Assembly: GCA_020636095.1 (NCBI GenBank) | Contig: JACJYN010000005.1 | Span: 124,001-188,000 of the forward strand | Direction: 5' to 3' | Source of the DNA: Lewinellaceae bacterium | Lineage (GTDB): Bacteria > Bacteroidota > Bacteroidia > Chitinophagales > Saprospiraceae | Length of the DNA stretch: 64,000 nt | Shown here: piece by piece, positions 7,287 to 16,900 of the stretch | Position numbering within the stretch: the stretch's first letter is position 1 | Layout: the number at the start of each line of letters is the position of its first letter | Notes under the pieces: model-generated | Database searches by the model: none | What the model saw: the letters and a program-made list of their open reading frames with translations, nothing else | What the model was told of the DNA's origin: nothing | Position numbers and translations under genes: made by a program

Positions 7287-10148
7287 TTACCGGTAGATCA
7301 GAAACCGCTCCCGCGTCTCCAGGAAGCCTTCTATCTCCTTTTGACAGGCCTCCACCACCTCTTCCACCGTCACTCCCGGCTCCTCCAACCGCCTGATTAC
7401 TTCCGGCGGCGCCCACTGTAGCACTCCCGAACCCGCCTTGCGGTAGGCATCGAAGATGTGCAGGGCGGTGCTCACCGAGCGGTAGGCTGCCGGGTCTGTC
7501 AGCATGATCTCTACACCGCCGCAGAGTTCGTTCCAGGGTTTGTTCCGCGGGTTGGCGCGGGTAGATTCAATGTTGGGAATGAAGTAAGCGGGGCGGAAGG
7601 CTACGCCTGGCAGGTTGCGGCCATTGAGGTCATCGGCGGCCTTTTCGGCGTCGATCCAGGGGGCGCCGGTGAGCAGGAAGGGTTTGGCAGTGCCGCGCCC
7701 TTCCGAAAGGTTGGTTCGTTCGAACAGGCACTGGCCGGGGTAGACAACCGCCGTTTCAAAAGTACCCATATTGGGAGAGGGCATCACCCAGAACAGGCCG
7801 GTGTCGTCCCACAGCATGCTGCGCTTCCAGCCTTTCATGGGCACCACGGTGAGATCTGCGCCGAAGCCTTCCGTTTCGTTCCACATCCGGGCCAGCTCGC
7901 CGTAGGTCATGCCGTGGCGCAGGGGCAGGCGGTGGCGGAAGATGCTGGCCAGGTTGAGGTAAGGGCCTTCCACCACCTCGCCGCCCAGCGGGTTGGGGCG
8001 GTCGAGCACTACGAAGGGGATGCCCGCCCTGGCGCAGGCCTCCATCGCGTAGGACATCGTGTATTTGAAGGTGTACCAGGCGGCGCCCACCCCCTGGATG
8101 TCGAAGAGTAGTACATCGATCTTATCCAGCCACTCCTTTTTGGGGGCATAGCCATCGCCGTATAAACTGTAGACGGGCACACCCGTTCTAGGGTCCGGCT
8201 CGCCCTCCTGTTGGATCCGGCCTTCCCGGGCGCCCCGCACGCCGTGCTCGGGGCCGAACAGAGCGGCCAGCTCCACCCCCGGCGCTTCGGCCAGCAAGTC
8301 GATGGTGCTGCGCAGCTGCCCATCCACCGCCGAGGCGTTGGTGATCAATCCCACCCGCTTGCCGCGGATAAGATCGAGCTGCTCGCTGAGCAGCACCTCG
8401 ACGCCGAGCCGGACTTTAGGTTTCGGGAGTTTTGGCCCTGTCGCCTCCATAGGCTCCGGCTTCGGCTCGGGGAAGAGGGAGGCCACGGGCGGCGCCAGAT
8501 CGAAGGCGAATGCCGGCAGTGTTATGGCAGTTGGCAGCCCTTCATTGCCGCTGCGGCTCACGGCGGTGACGTAGAGCTCGGCCAGCGGCTCGTAAACAGC
8601 CTCAGGGGCAGGCAGCTCGGCGGGTTTTTCTTTAGGTAGAACGCCCGGTTTCACTTTGAACAACGGAATAAGGGTACTGGGCTCTCCCGAATTGATGATG
8701 TGGTAATCCCACTCGCCGCCATGCCGGAAATAGGCCACCCATCGGAAGGCCTGGCCAGGTTCGGTAAGAAACACCCTGGCCATCAGTTGATCTTCCTGCA
8801 TTTCCATATTCATGTCCACCTCCGGCGCCGGCGGCAGGGCCTGGTCCAGCCAGGGCGAGGGAGGCGCCAGGGCCGCCTTTCGGTAGGGCCCCTGGGCGAT
8901 GGCCTGCAGCAAGCTGTCGTTGCGTTGCAGCACGCCGATACTCCAGTGAGCGTGGCCCGGCGCTTCGGGTATCATCCCGCGGGTAACCATGATCTGGTTG
9001 ATCACCTCGTCCGCTCCTTTTTCTCCTTTAATGCGCCCGATGCTCATGCCCGGCCAGAGGTGGCGTCCGTGGGTATTCTCTTGTTTCCACCAGCCCAGCA
9101 GCACCGGGAAGCTCTGCGGGATCTGGTTGATGGGCCAGTACAGCTGGGGCGTCCAGTAGTCGATCCACCCCTCATTGAGCCAGAGGCGGGCGTCGGCGTA
9201 GAGCTGGCCGTACTGGTCGAACCCTTTTATGGAGGGCGGGTAGTTGGGCCGCCAGATGCCGAAGGGGCTCAGCCCGAATTTAACCTGCGGTTTTTCGGCT
9301 TTGATGCTTTGGTATACTCTTTGAATGAACTGGTTGACGGCCTGCCGCCGCCAGTCGTCACGCGACAATCCTCCCCCTTCTGACTGGTAGGCCCGCCAGC
9401 TGAGGCTATCCGGAAAATCCTGTCCATTGTTGTAAGAAGGGTACGGGTAGAAATAATCGTCGAAATGAATGCCGTCTACGTCGTAGCGGCGCACGATGTC
9501 CATCACCACATCGTGGGATTGGTCCTGGGTTCCTTGCAGCGTAGGGTCGAGCCACCACATACCGTTGGCCAGTTCCAGCGCCAGTTCCGGCTTTTGACGG
9601 ACGATGGAAGAGTCGGTGATCTCCCCGCCGACTGTATGGTGGGCCCGGTAGGGATTGAGCCAGGCGTGCAGCTCGAGGCCGCGCGCGTGGGCCGCCTCGA
9701 TCCAGAACTGGAGCGGGTCGTAGAAAGGTTCCGGCGCTTTGCCCTGCTCGCCGGTGAGGTAGTACGACCAGGGTTCCAGCGCGCTGGAGTAGAGGGCGTC
9801 TGCCTGCGGCCGCACCTGGAAGATGACGGCGTTGAAGTTGTGATCGGCCAACAGGTCGAGCAGGGTGATGGCTTCCTCCTTTTGCTGTGCTACCGGCAAC
9901 CCCGGCTTGCTCGGCCAGTTGATATTGGCTACGGTGGCTACCCAGGCGGCGCGGAACTCGCGCTCGGGGGTGGGCAGGGCAGGGGTGTAGGAAGTTGTTG
10001 GCGCCGTCTCCTGGGTGGCGGGCGCCGGTGTCTTACAGGCAAACAGGGTGGTGAGAAAAAGGAGCCCGGCTGCTGCATGGATGAAAGTGCTCCATCTGGA
10101 AAGCCGGAATGGGAGGAGAAGAGTGTGGCGGATTGGTTTCATAAACAA
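7287..10148 (-). CDS. Lipoprotein fusing a GHL10 glycosidase-like domain to a DUF1343 (NamZ/GH171) exo-N-acetylmuramidase
   Basis: 953 aa. A lipobox LFAC gives a lipidated Cys at about residue 38. Residues ~65-390 are the GHL10/YngK (DUF187) TIM-barrel-like domain (FRAAWVATVANINWPS, DGIHFDDYFYPYP, YWTPQLYWPINQ). A linker with a fibronectin-like stretch follows (~430-570). Residues ~580-953 are DUF1343 (GKRVGLITNASAVDG, LFGPEHGVRG, DVLLFDIQGVGAAWYTF, RPNPLGG), the family of NamZ enzymes that release N-acetylmuramic acid from peptidoglycan ends. The two domains usually occur as separate neighbouring genes, so the fusion suggests a joint role in wall-fragment turnover in the periplasm. Antisense frames of 200-250 aa over this gene are GC shadows. 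Confidence 0.88.
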   Translation of the reverse strand: MFMKPIRHTLLLPFRLSRWSTFIHAAAGLLFLTTLFACKTPAPATQETAPTTSYTPALPTPEREFRAAWVATVANINWPSKPGLPVAQQKEEAITLLDLLADHNFNAVIFQVRPQADALYSSALEPWSYYLTGEQGKAPEPFYDPLQFWIEAAHARGLELHAWLNPYRAHHTVGGEITDSSIVRQKPELALELANGMWWLDPTLQGTQDQSHDVVMDIVRRYDVDGIHFDDYFYPYPSYNNGQDFPDSLSWRAYQSEGGGLSRDDWRRQAVNQFIQRVYQSIKAEKPQVKFGLSPFGIWRPNYPPSIKGFDQYGQLYADARLWLNEGWIDYWTPQLYWPINQIPQSFPVLLGWWKQENTHGRHLWPGMSIGRIKGEKGADEVINQIMVTRGMIPEAPGHAHWSIGVLQRNDSLLQAIAQGPYRKAALAPPSPWLDQALPPAPEVDMNMEMQEDQLMARVFLTEPGQAFRWVAYFRHGGEWDYHIINSGEPSTLIPLFKVKPGVLPKEKPAELPAPEAVYEPLAELYVTAVSRSGNEGLPTAITLPAFAFDLAPPVASLFPEPKPEPMEATGPKLPKPKVRLGVEVLLSEQLDLIRGKRVGLITNASAVDGQLRSTIDLLAEAPGVELAALFGPEHGVRGAREGRIQQEGEPDPRTGVPVYSLYGDGYAPKKEWLDKIDVLLFDIQGVGAAWYTFKYTMSYAMEACARAGIPFVVLDRPNPLGGEVVEGPYLNLASIFRHRLPLRHGMTYGELARMWNETEGFGADLTVVPMKGWKRSMLWDDTGLFWVMPSPNMGTFETAVVYPGQCLFERTNLSEGRGTAKPFLLTGAPWIDAEKAADDLNGRNLPGVAFRPAYFIPNIESTRANPRNKPWNELCGGVEIMLTDPAAYRSVSTALHIFDAYRKAGSGVLQWAPPEVIRRLEEPGVTVEEVVEACQKEIEGFLETRERFLIYR

Positions 10149-10211
10149 TATTGGTTAATGGCCTTCTTTGACGGGTATACATGGAAACTGGTGGAAATAT
10201 ATGGAAAATAA

Positions 10212-10373
10212 GTAACTATTCAGCAGTTAGCTTTTGGCGGTTAGCGGTTAGCAAACGTCTGCCCTTAAGGCCGGCATGTTAAGCAAAAAACCGGTAGCTT
10301 AAGCTTATATCCCATTTTTATGGGCATCGGACGCCAATAGCCAACAGCTAATCGCCAATTGCTGAATAGTTAC
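10212..10373. repeat. MITE, GTAACTATTCAGCA ends
   Basis: GTAACTATTCAGCA (10212-10225) is inverted perfectly at 10360-10373. Flanks GAAAATAA and GAAAACAA agree at 7 of 8 positions, consistent with an 8-bp target duplication. The interior differs from the 4499 copy and contains GTTAGC-type short repeats. Confidence 0.75.
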
Positions 10374-10381
10374 GAAAACAA

Positions 10382-10741
10382 TCACCCCCCTTTCCTTCGC
10401 ACGATGAGGATTTCCTGCGTAGAAAAGGCCATCCAGGCGAAGTCGTAGACGTTGTGATACATCTTTCCTTGTTTGTTGGTATAGATGCCAGTAATGAAAT
10501 CAAAATTAAACCCCATTTGGGTGAGTTCCAGCCGGGCGATCGTCATTTTGTTTCGTTTTTCCCCCATGATGGTTTGCAGGATCTCCCGGTTTCGGTGGAG
10601 GATTTGGTCTACCTCCCGGGTTGCGAATCGCGTTTCCCGGCGCTGGGAGGAGTAGAAGTCATTTTTACATTTCACGCTGCAAAAGCGTTTATCGCTTCGG
10701 CCTGCCAGCGGGTTGCCACATTGTTCACACTGTCTGTTCAT
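10382..10741 (-). CDS. Small zinc-ribbon protein
   Basis: 119 aa. The N-terminus carries CEQCGNPL...RFCSVKCKND, a four-cysteine zinc ribbon of the type found in short Bacteroidota proteins, followed by a basic helix (SSQRRETRFATREVDQILHRNREIL) and a C-terminal half with GFNFDFITGIYTNKQGK. Nucleic-acid or protein binding is plausible but not shown. It is divergent from the integrase, with a 179-bp AT-rich spacer (10742-10920) in which nothing else was recognised. Confidence 0.6.
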   Translation of the reverse strand: MNRQCEQCGNPLAGRSDKRFCSVKCKNDFYSSQRRETRFATREVDQILHRNREILQTIMGEKRNKMTIARLELTQMGFNFDFITGIYTNKQGKMYHNVYDFAWMAFSTQEILIVRRKGG

Positions 10742-10920
10742 TTTTGGAAGCGTTGGATGGCTTGATAAAGATAATTGTTTTTATCGGATGATGATCCGTT
10801 GTTAACGGTTGTTAACCGTTAATTATTGGATAATTATTTAAATTATTGAAAAACAGTTGATTGTGGTTTTATTTTTTTGGAAATTCACAGCATTGAGAAT
10901 AAATAAACCTCCAAATCTTT

Positions 10921-12447
10921 ATGAAATTATCCATTACAGCGCGCCCCCTGCACCATCGGGGAGAAGACCGGATAAAAGTTGAACTTCCCCACAAAGACTG
11001 GGCTGCCGCCGGTAAGGTCAAAAGCATCCCCGGCCGGCAATGGAGCCGGACGCACGGATGCTGGCATATTCCCTTTACAGAAGAAGCCCTGCAGCATTTA
11101 AAAGACTGCTTTGGCGGCCAGTTGGATATACAGCCATTGGAGGGCTTGTCCAGGCAGAGAAGCGAGCATGCACACCGAACTCACACCGAGCTTCAATACC
11201 CCGAGCCGGCGGCCGGCCGGCCGGCCGCTTCGCAACTACCAGAAAGCCCTGCCCTGGTTTCCAGCATCAAGCCGGAGTTTCACACGGTAACCCAATACGG
11301 AGGCGCCTACCGGATAGTAGTGGGCAACCGCTTGATCTTATTACAATCTTCTCCTGAGTGGATTCAGGCTTTCGTGCCGCATGACAAGAAATCCTGGATC
11401 GAGCATATTAAATCCATACCCGGCAGGCGCTGGGACGCGGAGCAATGCTCCTGGCTGCTGCCGATGACGGCCGAGAGCGTCCATGCTGTCCGGGATTTCT
11501 TTGGAGAATTGGCAGTGTTCGGCTTTGCCATTCCGGAAAAGCTGCCGGAGAGCTGGATGCCTCCGCCCTCAAACAAGCGGCGGCCCCCAAAAAAACAGCT
11601 CAACGAGCGGCAGCGCCGCGCCGTTTCCGCCCTGGAAGAGCAGCTCATCCTGGAAGGCAAGCGGCACCGGACGATCAAGTCGTACAAGGGCATACTCATT
11701 GGCCTATTGCTGCACTACCCCAAAACAGAACCCGAGCAGGTTTCCCTGGAACAGGTGAAAGCTTACATCGTATACAAGAAAAAGTCGGCGGATATAGCAA
11801 CCAGCACCCACAACCAGATCATCAACGCGCTGAACGCCTATTTTGGGCGGGTGCTGAACCAGAACGAGAAGGTGCAGGCGATAACTCGCCCCCGGCGGCG
11901 GAAAAAATTGCCTAACGTACTGAGCAGAGAAGACGTAGAAAGGCTAATCCGAGCAGTTGACAACGTAAAACACAAGTCTTTGCTCATGCTTATCTACTCT
12001 GCCGGCCTGCGGAAAAGCGAGGTGTTGAACCTGCGCGTCCGGGATCTGGATTTCAGCCGGGAATGCATATTTGTCAAGGACAGCAAAGGCGGTAAGGACC
12101 GGTATACCTTGTTCGCTCCAAAGGCTATGGCGTTCTTAAAGGAATACATGCGTACTTATAAGCCCCGCTATTGGCTATTCGAAGGGCGGGCGGGCGGCCA
12201 GTATAGCGAGAGCAGCCTGCAGTCGATATTCGAGCAAGCCCGGGAGCGGTCGAATGTCAACCCATTTTTCACGCTGCACGGGCTAAGGCATAGTTTTGCT
12301 ACCCACCTGGTGGAGCAAGGAGCGGCGCTCCATGAGGTGAAGAAGCTTTTGGGCCACGAAAACATCAAAACGACAGAAATCTACCTGCACCTGGCGAAAG
12401 ATTTTTTCCGGAAGATCAGGAGCCCGCTGGAGGGGTTGGATTTGTGA
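10921..12447 (+). CDS. Tyrosine recombinase at the head of the cassette array (candidate integron-like integrase)
   Basis: 508 aa. Two copies of a small module with the signature [VI]KSIPGR.W...W..P occur at about 30-66 and 160-197. They recall HARP-like DNA-binding repeats, an inference from the motif. A SAM-like core-binding domain (~225-320) and a catalytic domain follow, with R364 (GLRKSE), Lys at 389/392, H453-x-x-R456 (HGLRHSFATHL), H479 (LLGHE) and nucleophile Y488. No extra helix like the IntI-specific insertion before HxLRH is seen, so it groups by eye with XerC/D-like enzymes. It is co-oriented with the cassettes, whose first site lies 117 bp past its stop. This arrangement, with the array at the 3' side, differs from classical integrons. 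Confidence 0.85.
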   Translation: MKLSITARPLHHRGEDRIKVELPHKDWAAAGKVKSIPGRQWSRTHGCWHIPFTEEALQHLKDCFGGQLDIQPLEGLSRQRSEHAHRTHTELQYPEPAAGRPAASQLPESPALVSSIKPEFHTVTQYGGAYRIVVGNRLILLQSSPEWIQAFVPHDKKSWIEHIKSIPGRRWDAEQCSWLLPMTAESVHAVRDFFGELAVFGFAIPEKLPESWMPPPSNKRRPPKKQLNERQRRAVSALEEQLILEGKRHRTIKSYKGILIGLLLHYPKTEPEQVSLEQVKAYIVYKKKSADIATSTHNQIINALNAYFGRVLNQNEKVQAITRPRRRKKLPNVLSREDVERLIRAVDNVKHKSLLMLIYSAGLRKSEVLNLRVRDLDFSRECIFVKDSKGGKDRYTLFAPKAMAFLKEYMRTYKPRYWLFEGRAGGQYSESSLQSIFEQARERSNVNPFFTLHGLRHSFATHLVEQGAALHEVKKLLGHENIKTTEIYLHLAKDFFRKIRSPLEGLDL

Positions 12448-12563
12448 CCTTACTGCCGTGCGTCATGGTTTTGTAGCTGGGATACCCTGACAATGTAGCA
12501 TGGTTTAATAGTTTTTTGTATTTTGAGGGGCTGTTTTGGGCTTCGGGCAGGTAGGGAAAGCAT

Positions 12564-12616
12564 GGCGGGTATTACGGAAATATCAACGAAATCGTTGATA
12601 TACACAAGTTACCGCC
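12564..12616 (+). other. Site 0: candidate attI / first cassette boundary
   Basis: An outer stem GGCGGGTA / TTACCGCC encloses an inner perfect stem TATCAACGA / TCGTTGATA. The core GTT is at 12608-12610 and its extension GTTACCGCC is the exact reverse complement of GGCGGTAAC (13750-13758) at the end of cassette C1. There is no AAC in the left arm, unlike the later sites, which fits an attI-type rather than attC-type partner. Bases 12448-12563 and 12617-12736 hold nothing else recognised. Confidence 0.6.
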
Positions 12617-12736
12617 AATGAATAAAAAATAAAACACAGTTTTAAAGGCAATATTCAATTTGAGAAACCTTCATTTTATATAGCGAGCTAAATTTTTGAT
12701 TAAGAAGGGAGAATTATTCAATTAAAGTAATGGATT

Positions 12737-13249
12737 ATGATAATTGAGTTGATTTTTATACAGGCAAAGGCATGGACTGATTTGATCGATGACATGTTCC
12801 AAACAAAAAGCATTACAACAATCTTGCTATTGGGGGGTGTAATAATTATTTTGGCAATAATCAATAGAAATAAAGAAAAGCAAAAACTAGCCAATAAAAT
12901 TCACCAGAATAATGCAGAAAAGGACTTAACAGATCAAAAAGGTAATAGAACAAAGATGCCACTTGAGGAACTTCTTAAAACCTGCAAAAAATTGATTCAA
13001 GAGGGAGATACAAAAAAATCACTCCAAAACCTTTTGCTTAATTTAGAGGAAATGGCAGAAAGCAATAATAAATTTCAAAAATACTATGAAGAGGCATTAA
13101 TGCTATCTAACAGAATTAGAAGACTGGAATACAATCAGCGAAATAGTTTGGAACAACCTGAAGGATTAGGAATACAGAATAATAGTATAAACAGAGCAAT
13201 ATTGGACATACTCGATGAATTAAGTAAAACTGAAAGGCTGTATGGATGA
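12737..13249 (+). CDS. Cassette C1 protein 1, single-pass membrane protein of unknown function
   Basis: 170 aa. One hydrophobic segment (~26-44, TILLLGGVIIILAII) is followed by a Lys/Glu-rich, probably coiled-coil cytosolic part containing a TPR-like stretch (LKTCKKLIQEGDTKKSLQNLLLN). Not recognised. Its stop overlaps the next start by 8 bp, implying translational coupling, so the two proteins probably act together. Strongly AT-rich, unlike the flank. Confidence 0.6.
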   Translation: MIIELIFIQAKAWTDLIDDMFQTKSITTILLLGGVIIILAIINRNKEKQKLANKIHQNNAEKDLTDQKGNRTKMPLEELLKTCKKLIQEGDTKKSLQNLLLNLEEMAESNNKFQKYYEEALMLSNRIRRLEYNQRNSLEQPEGLGIQNNSINRAILDILDELSKTERLYG

Positions 13250-13736
13250 TTCAGTAATTGTCGAATCGAAATTTAAATTTCCAATGCATACAGATATTGG
13301 AATTACAAATTTAGTGGCTATTTTTTATATTGTTTTTGTAATTGGTAAGCTAAATACAACCCTTAGTGGGAATGCAGATATTATAGGCTTTTTACTTCTG
13401 ATTTTATTTGGTGTAGGAGGTGGGATGTATTTGATATGGAGATTAAGAGAATTTTTAAAATTTTTTCAAAAAATAACAATAACCAAAAATAGCATAAGGT
13501 TTGAAAATATCCTGACAAAAAATCAAATAGAACTATACTTTAAAGAACTTGACGGGCTAAAAGAGGAAGAGATAAGAGGCTTTTTTTATTCAAGTGAGAT
13601 TACACATTTTGTAAAGAATGGTTGGTACATAAAGGAAGTTAATGTAAACAGCCTATATTATAAAAACTATGACGAAATTGTCACAAATTTGAAGTTGAAA
13701 TACTTAGGAAGAAAAATTACTGAATGGAAACCCTAA
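13242..13736 (+). CDS. Cassette C1 protein 2, two-pass membrane protein with PH-like C-terminal half
   Basis: 164 aa. Two hydrophobic segments (~22-36 and ~47-67) are followed by a charged domain (ITITKNSIRFENILTKNQIE... IKEVNVNSLYYKNYDEIVTNL) whose pattern of short beta strands resembles bacterial PH-like domains. That resemblance is an inference. Translationally coupled to the preceding gene. Function unknown. Confidence 0.6.
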   Translation: MDDSVIVESKFKFPMHTDIGITNLVAIFYIVFVIGKLNTTLSGNADIIGFLLLILFGVGGGMYLIWRLREFLKFFQKITITKNSIRFENILTKNQIELYFKELDGLKEEEIRGFFYSSEITHFVKNGWYIKEVNVNSLYYKNYDEIVTNLKLKYLGRKITEWKP

Positions 13737-13749
13737 ATAAAAGAACACT

Positions 13750-13817
13750 GGCGGTAACAATAGCTACCCGACAAGCTTCCTAACGTCAGCCTGCGTGTAG
13801 CAGCAGAGTTCGCTTCC
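13750..13817 (+). other. attC-like site 1 (end of C1)
   Basis: The left arm GGCGGTAAC-AATAGCTAC pairs with GTAGCAGCAGA-GTT; the core GTT is 13808-13810. The left 9 nt are the exact reverse complement of the C1 start (12608-12616). The right end GTTCGCTTCC opens cassette C2. Confidence 0.8.
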
Positions 13818-13902
13818 ACCAAAAAAACAAAGAATGAAACAGAACACCTAATTTATTTTATGACTAAAATTGATAAAAAACCAAAATTAAAACACCTCCA
13901 AT

Positions 13903-16900
13903 ATGAACGAGTTATTCAGATTTATGGTCGTTCGCTCCCCTAAGCAGCGGACTGAAAATCCCCAAAAACGGATGCTTCCTCTTTTTCAGGGACTTTCTCC
14001 AGATAATATTCAACATTTTGAGCGATACCATGCTAACCATGGTAAAGACATGGTGAGTAATGTAGCTGATACTTTTTTCAACTCGAATGAGTTTATAAAA
14101 GATTGGTCACAACTACATCAAAACCGCCGATTAGTTTTGAATGCTATCAAAGCACTTTCTGAACCAATTTCTACTGACCAAATTCAACAGATATTAAGTA
14201 CCCATTTCAACGAAACGGTGACCGATTATTTGAAGGGGGCTAATTACGGTGAAGAAAAGGTACAAGTCATTGAAAGTTTAGTGGTTGCTATGTTATTAGG
14301 TGAAAAAACAGCTGATTTTAAAGAATCGTTATTACAACTATTCCAACTACTCTCAGCAGTTGAAAAAATTGTATTATCCAATACGAATGCTTCATTTCAA
14401 GAATTGATGCAACGAGTATTAATACTACCTAAAGAAATTTTTCCTAAACCAACTAATGAAGCTTATCTATCCAAAAAAAGAGAATTGAGAGAGGCTGCTC
14501 TAAAAGCGGAAGAAGAGAAAAGGGCAGATATAGAAAAAATCGATCAAGAAATTGAAGAGCACAAGGAAGCCATTGATGAAATGATTCTCTTATACAAAGA
14601 TGAATTAAGGGAAGGCGAATCAACTACAAATACTAATCCTACACAGACTACTTCTCCAGAAATAGTCCGTGCTTTTACTCCTTCATCAAACATTTTTGAT
14701 AAACTCAAAAAACTAAACCAAGCAATCGTTAAAAAAAATACAGGGAAAGCTAAATCCATGAATTTTACTGAATTGATTGGGAAAATGGAATCCAATATCA
14801 AGTCATTGGTGAAAGAGAAAGAAGTTTTAGCTAAATCAAATCCATCAAAAGGGTTAGTTGTTCAGGGCTACTTTGTTGATTATGGAACAATGGGTGATTG
14901 TGCAGAAGCAACTACTCCTACGTTTTCACCCTTTCCTGAATTTCCAATCACCCTTCCTAAATTAGTACCTGTTATTGGTGACTTATTCAAAGTTCGACAG
15001 GATTTAGTCCGTTATGAAAAAGGTGAGATTGCACATATTGAAAATGTGATGAAAGGAGAATCTAAGGTCAAAAAGCATCGGCGATTCACTAAAATTGATG
15101 AAACCAATATCGAAGAAACAGAGACTGTAAATGAAACTGAAAAAGACTTACAAACTCACGACCAGTATGAATTACAATCAGAGACGAACCGAACCATTTC
15201 GAATGATAAATCTTCGGATGCAGGCATGACAATTTCGGCTTCTTATGGTCCAGTAGAATCTACTGCTGATAGAAATACCTCAAGTGCTTCTTCCAGTCAA
15301 TCGGATAGCCGAACCAGTTCTAATTATGCCAGAGATGTCACCAGTCGGTCTGTGCAAAAATTAAAAGAACGAGTGTTTAAAAAAAGGTCGGTAACAAAGA
15401 TAGAAGAATATGAAATTATTAATGAACACTCCATAGATAATAGTGCTCCAGATGCTCAACATGTAAGAGGGCTTTATCATTGGGTGAATAAAATTTACAA
15501 AGTACAGGTAGTTAATTATGGAAGTCGTGCTATGCTGGAATTTGTGATTCCTGAACCTGCTGCCTTTTATCGATTTGCTATGACTTTCCAACCTCAGGAG
15601 GGCAAACAATTTAAAAAACCACCTACTCCAGGATATTGTAAAAATGGTGTTTTTTCTAAATTACAAGTATCCGATATTAGTGAGTATAATTATCTGAAGT
15701 GGGCAGGTATGTATAATGTAGGAGATTTAGAATCGCCCCCTAAAAGGTTGATTACTGTTTTTGCTAACAAATCTATTCAGCTGAATGAATCGGGAGGAAA
15801 TCCTGCGACCATTTCAGAAAATGAAACATCCCTCAAAATTCCAAAAGGGTTTTCATTTTTAAAAGGTCATTATAAATTATCTTGGGGACGAGGGTCTTCC
15901 GCTGCATTAAATAATGATGCCAAAGGAGAAATAGGTCTTTCTGTTCAAGTTGGAATGAAAAAGGCATTGCAACTCTGGGGAACAGAATATGGAGGTGATG
16001 ATAATTGGTTGGATGATAAATTCTTTGGGTCGAGTGGTGAAGCATTATCGGTTGGAGATATTGCAGAAATATCGGGTGCTGCCATTTGGAGTGATTCTAC
16101 GAATAATGACATTGCCATTCCTATCAGTATCTCAGGGTTCTGTAGTTTGTCTCTTTCTATCAATATTGTGGTGTCTGCACTTTGTGAACGAACTATTGAT
16201 GTATATGAACAATGGCAATTAGATACCTTCCATAAAATTATTAATGCTTACAATGAACAATTGTCACAGTACCATCGAGAAATTGAAGTGAGGGCATTTA
16301 ATGCCAGCATGGAAATCCAAGGTCGTAATCCATTCGTCAATCGGGAAGTCGAAAAGATAGAACTAAAAAAATTATGTATCGCCCAAATGACGGGTCAACA
16401 ATTTGAGTCTTTTAATTCAGTACAAGCAGGTGCTACTTCGGTCGATTTTCCAGAGATAAACTTGAAGGAATCAGAAAAAGAAGGCAAGATCGTTCGCTTT
16501 TTCGAAAATGCTTTTGAGTGGCATAATATGACTTATTTATTCTACCCTTACTTCTGGTCGAACCGTAATCATTGGATTGACCTGCTTCAAATTCAAGACA
16601 AAGACCCTTTGTTCGAACGCTTCCTGCAAGCAGGTTCAGCACGGGTACAAGTACCTGTTCGCCCTGATTTTGAAGATACTCTCTTTACTTATTTAAATTC
16701 CACAGAAGCTGAGTTGAAAAATAAAGCACCGTGGAGTGAGGATGGCGACCCTGAATACTATCTTTCCATGTTAGATGACCTCTTGGCGCAAAAAGGAGTT
16801 GACTTTGAAATGAATACAGCTGGAACGGTATCTGTCCAAACAGCAAGCAAGCAAGTAGCAGGCAATGGTACCAGCTTCGACCCTGAAAAAGACATTGACC

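Noticed and set aside
7458..10211. Several antisense frames of 140-250 aa over the GHL10-DUF1343 gene
   Set aside because: They lie wholly opposite a well-supported gene and lack motifs.
10921..12447. Classical IntI integrase
   Set aside because: Catalytic residues fit tyrosine recombinases generally, but no IntI-specific insertion is visible and the gene is co-oriented with the array.
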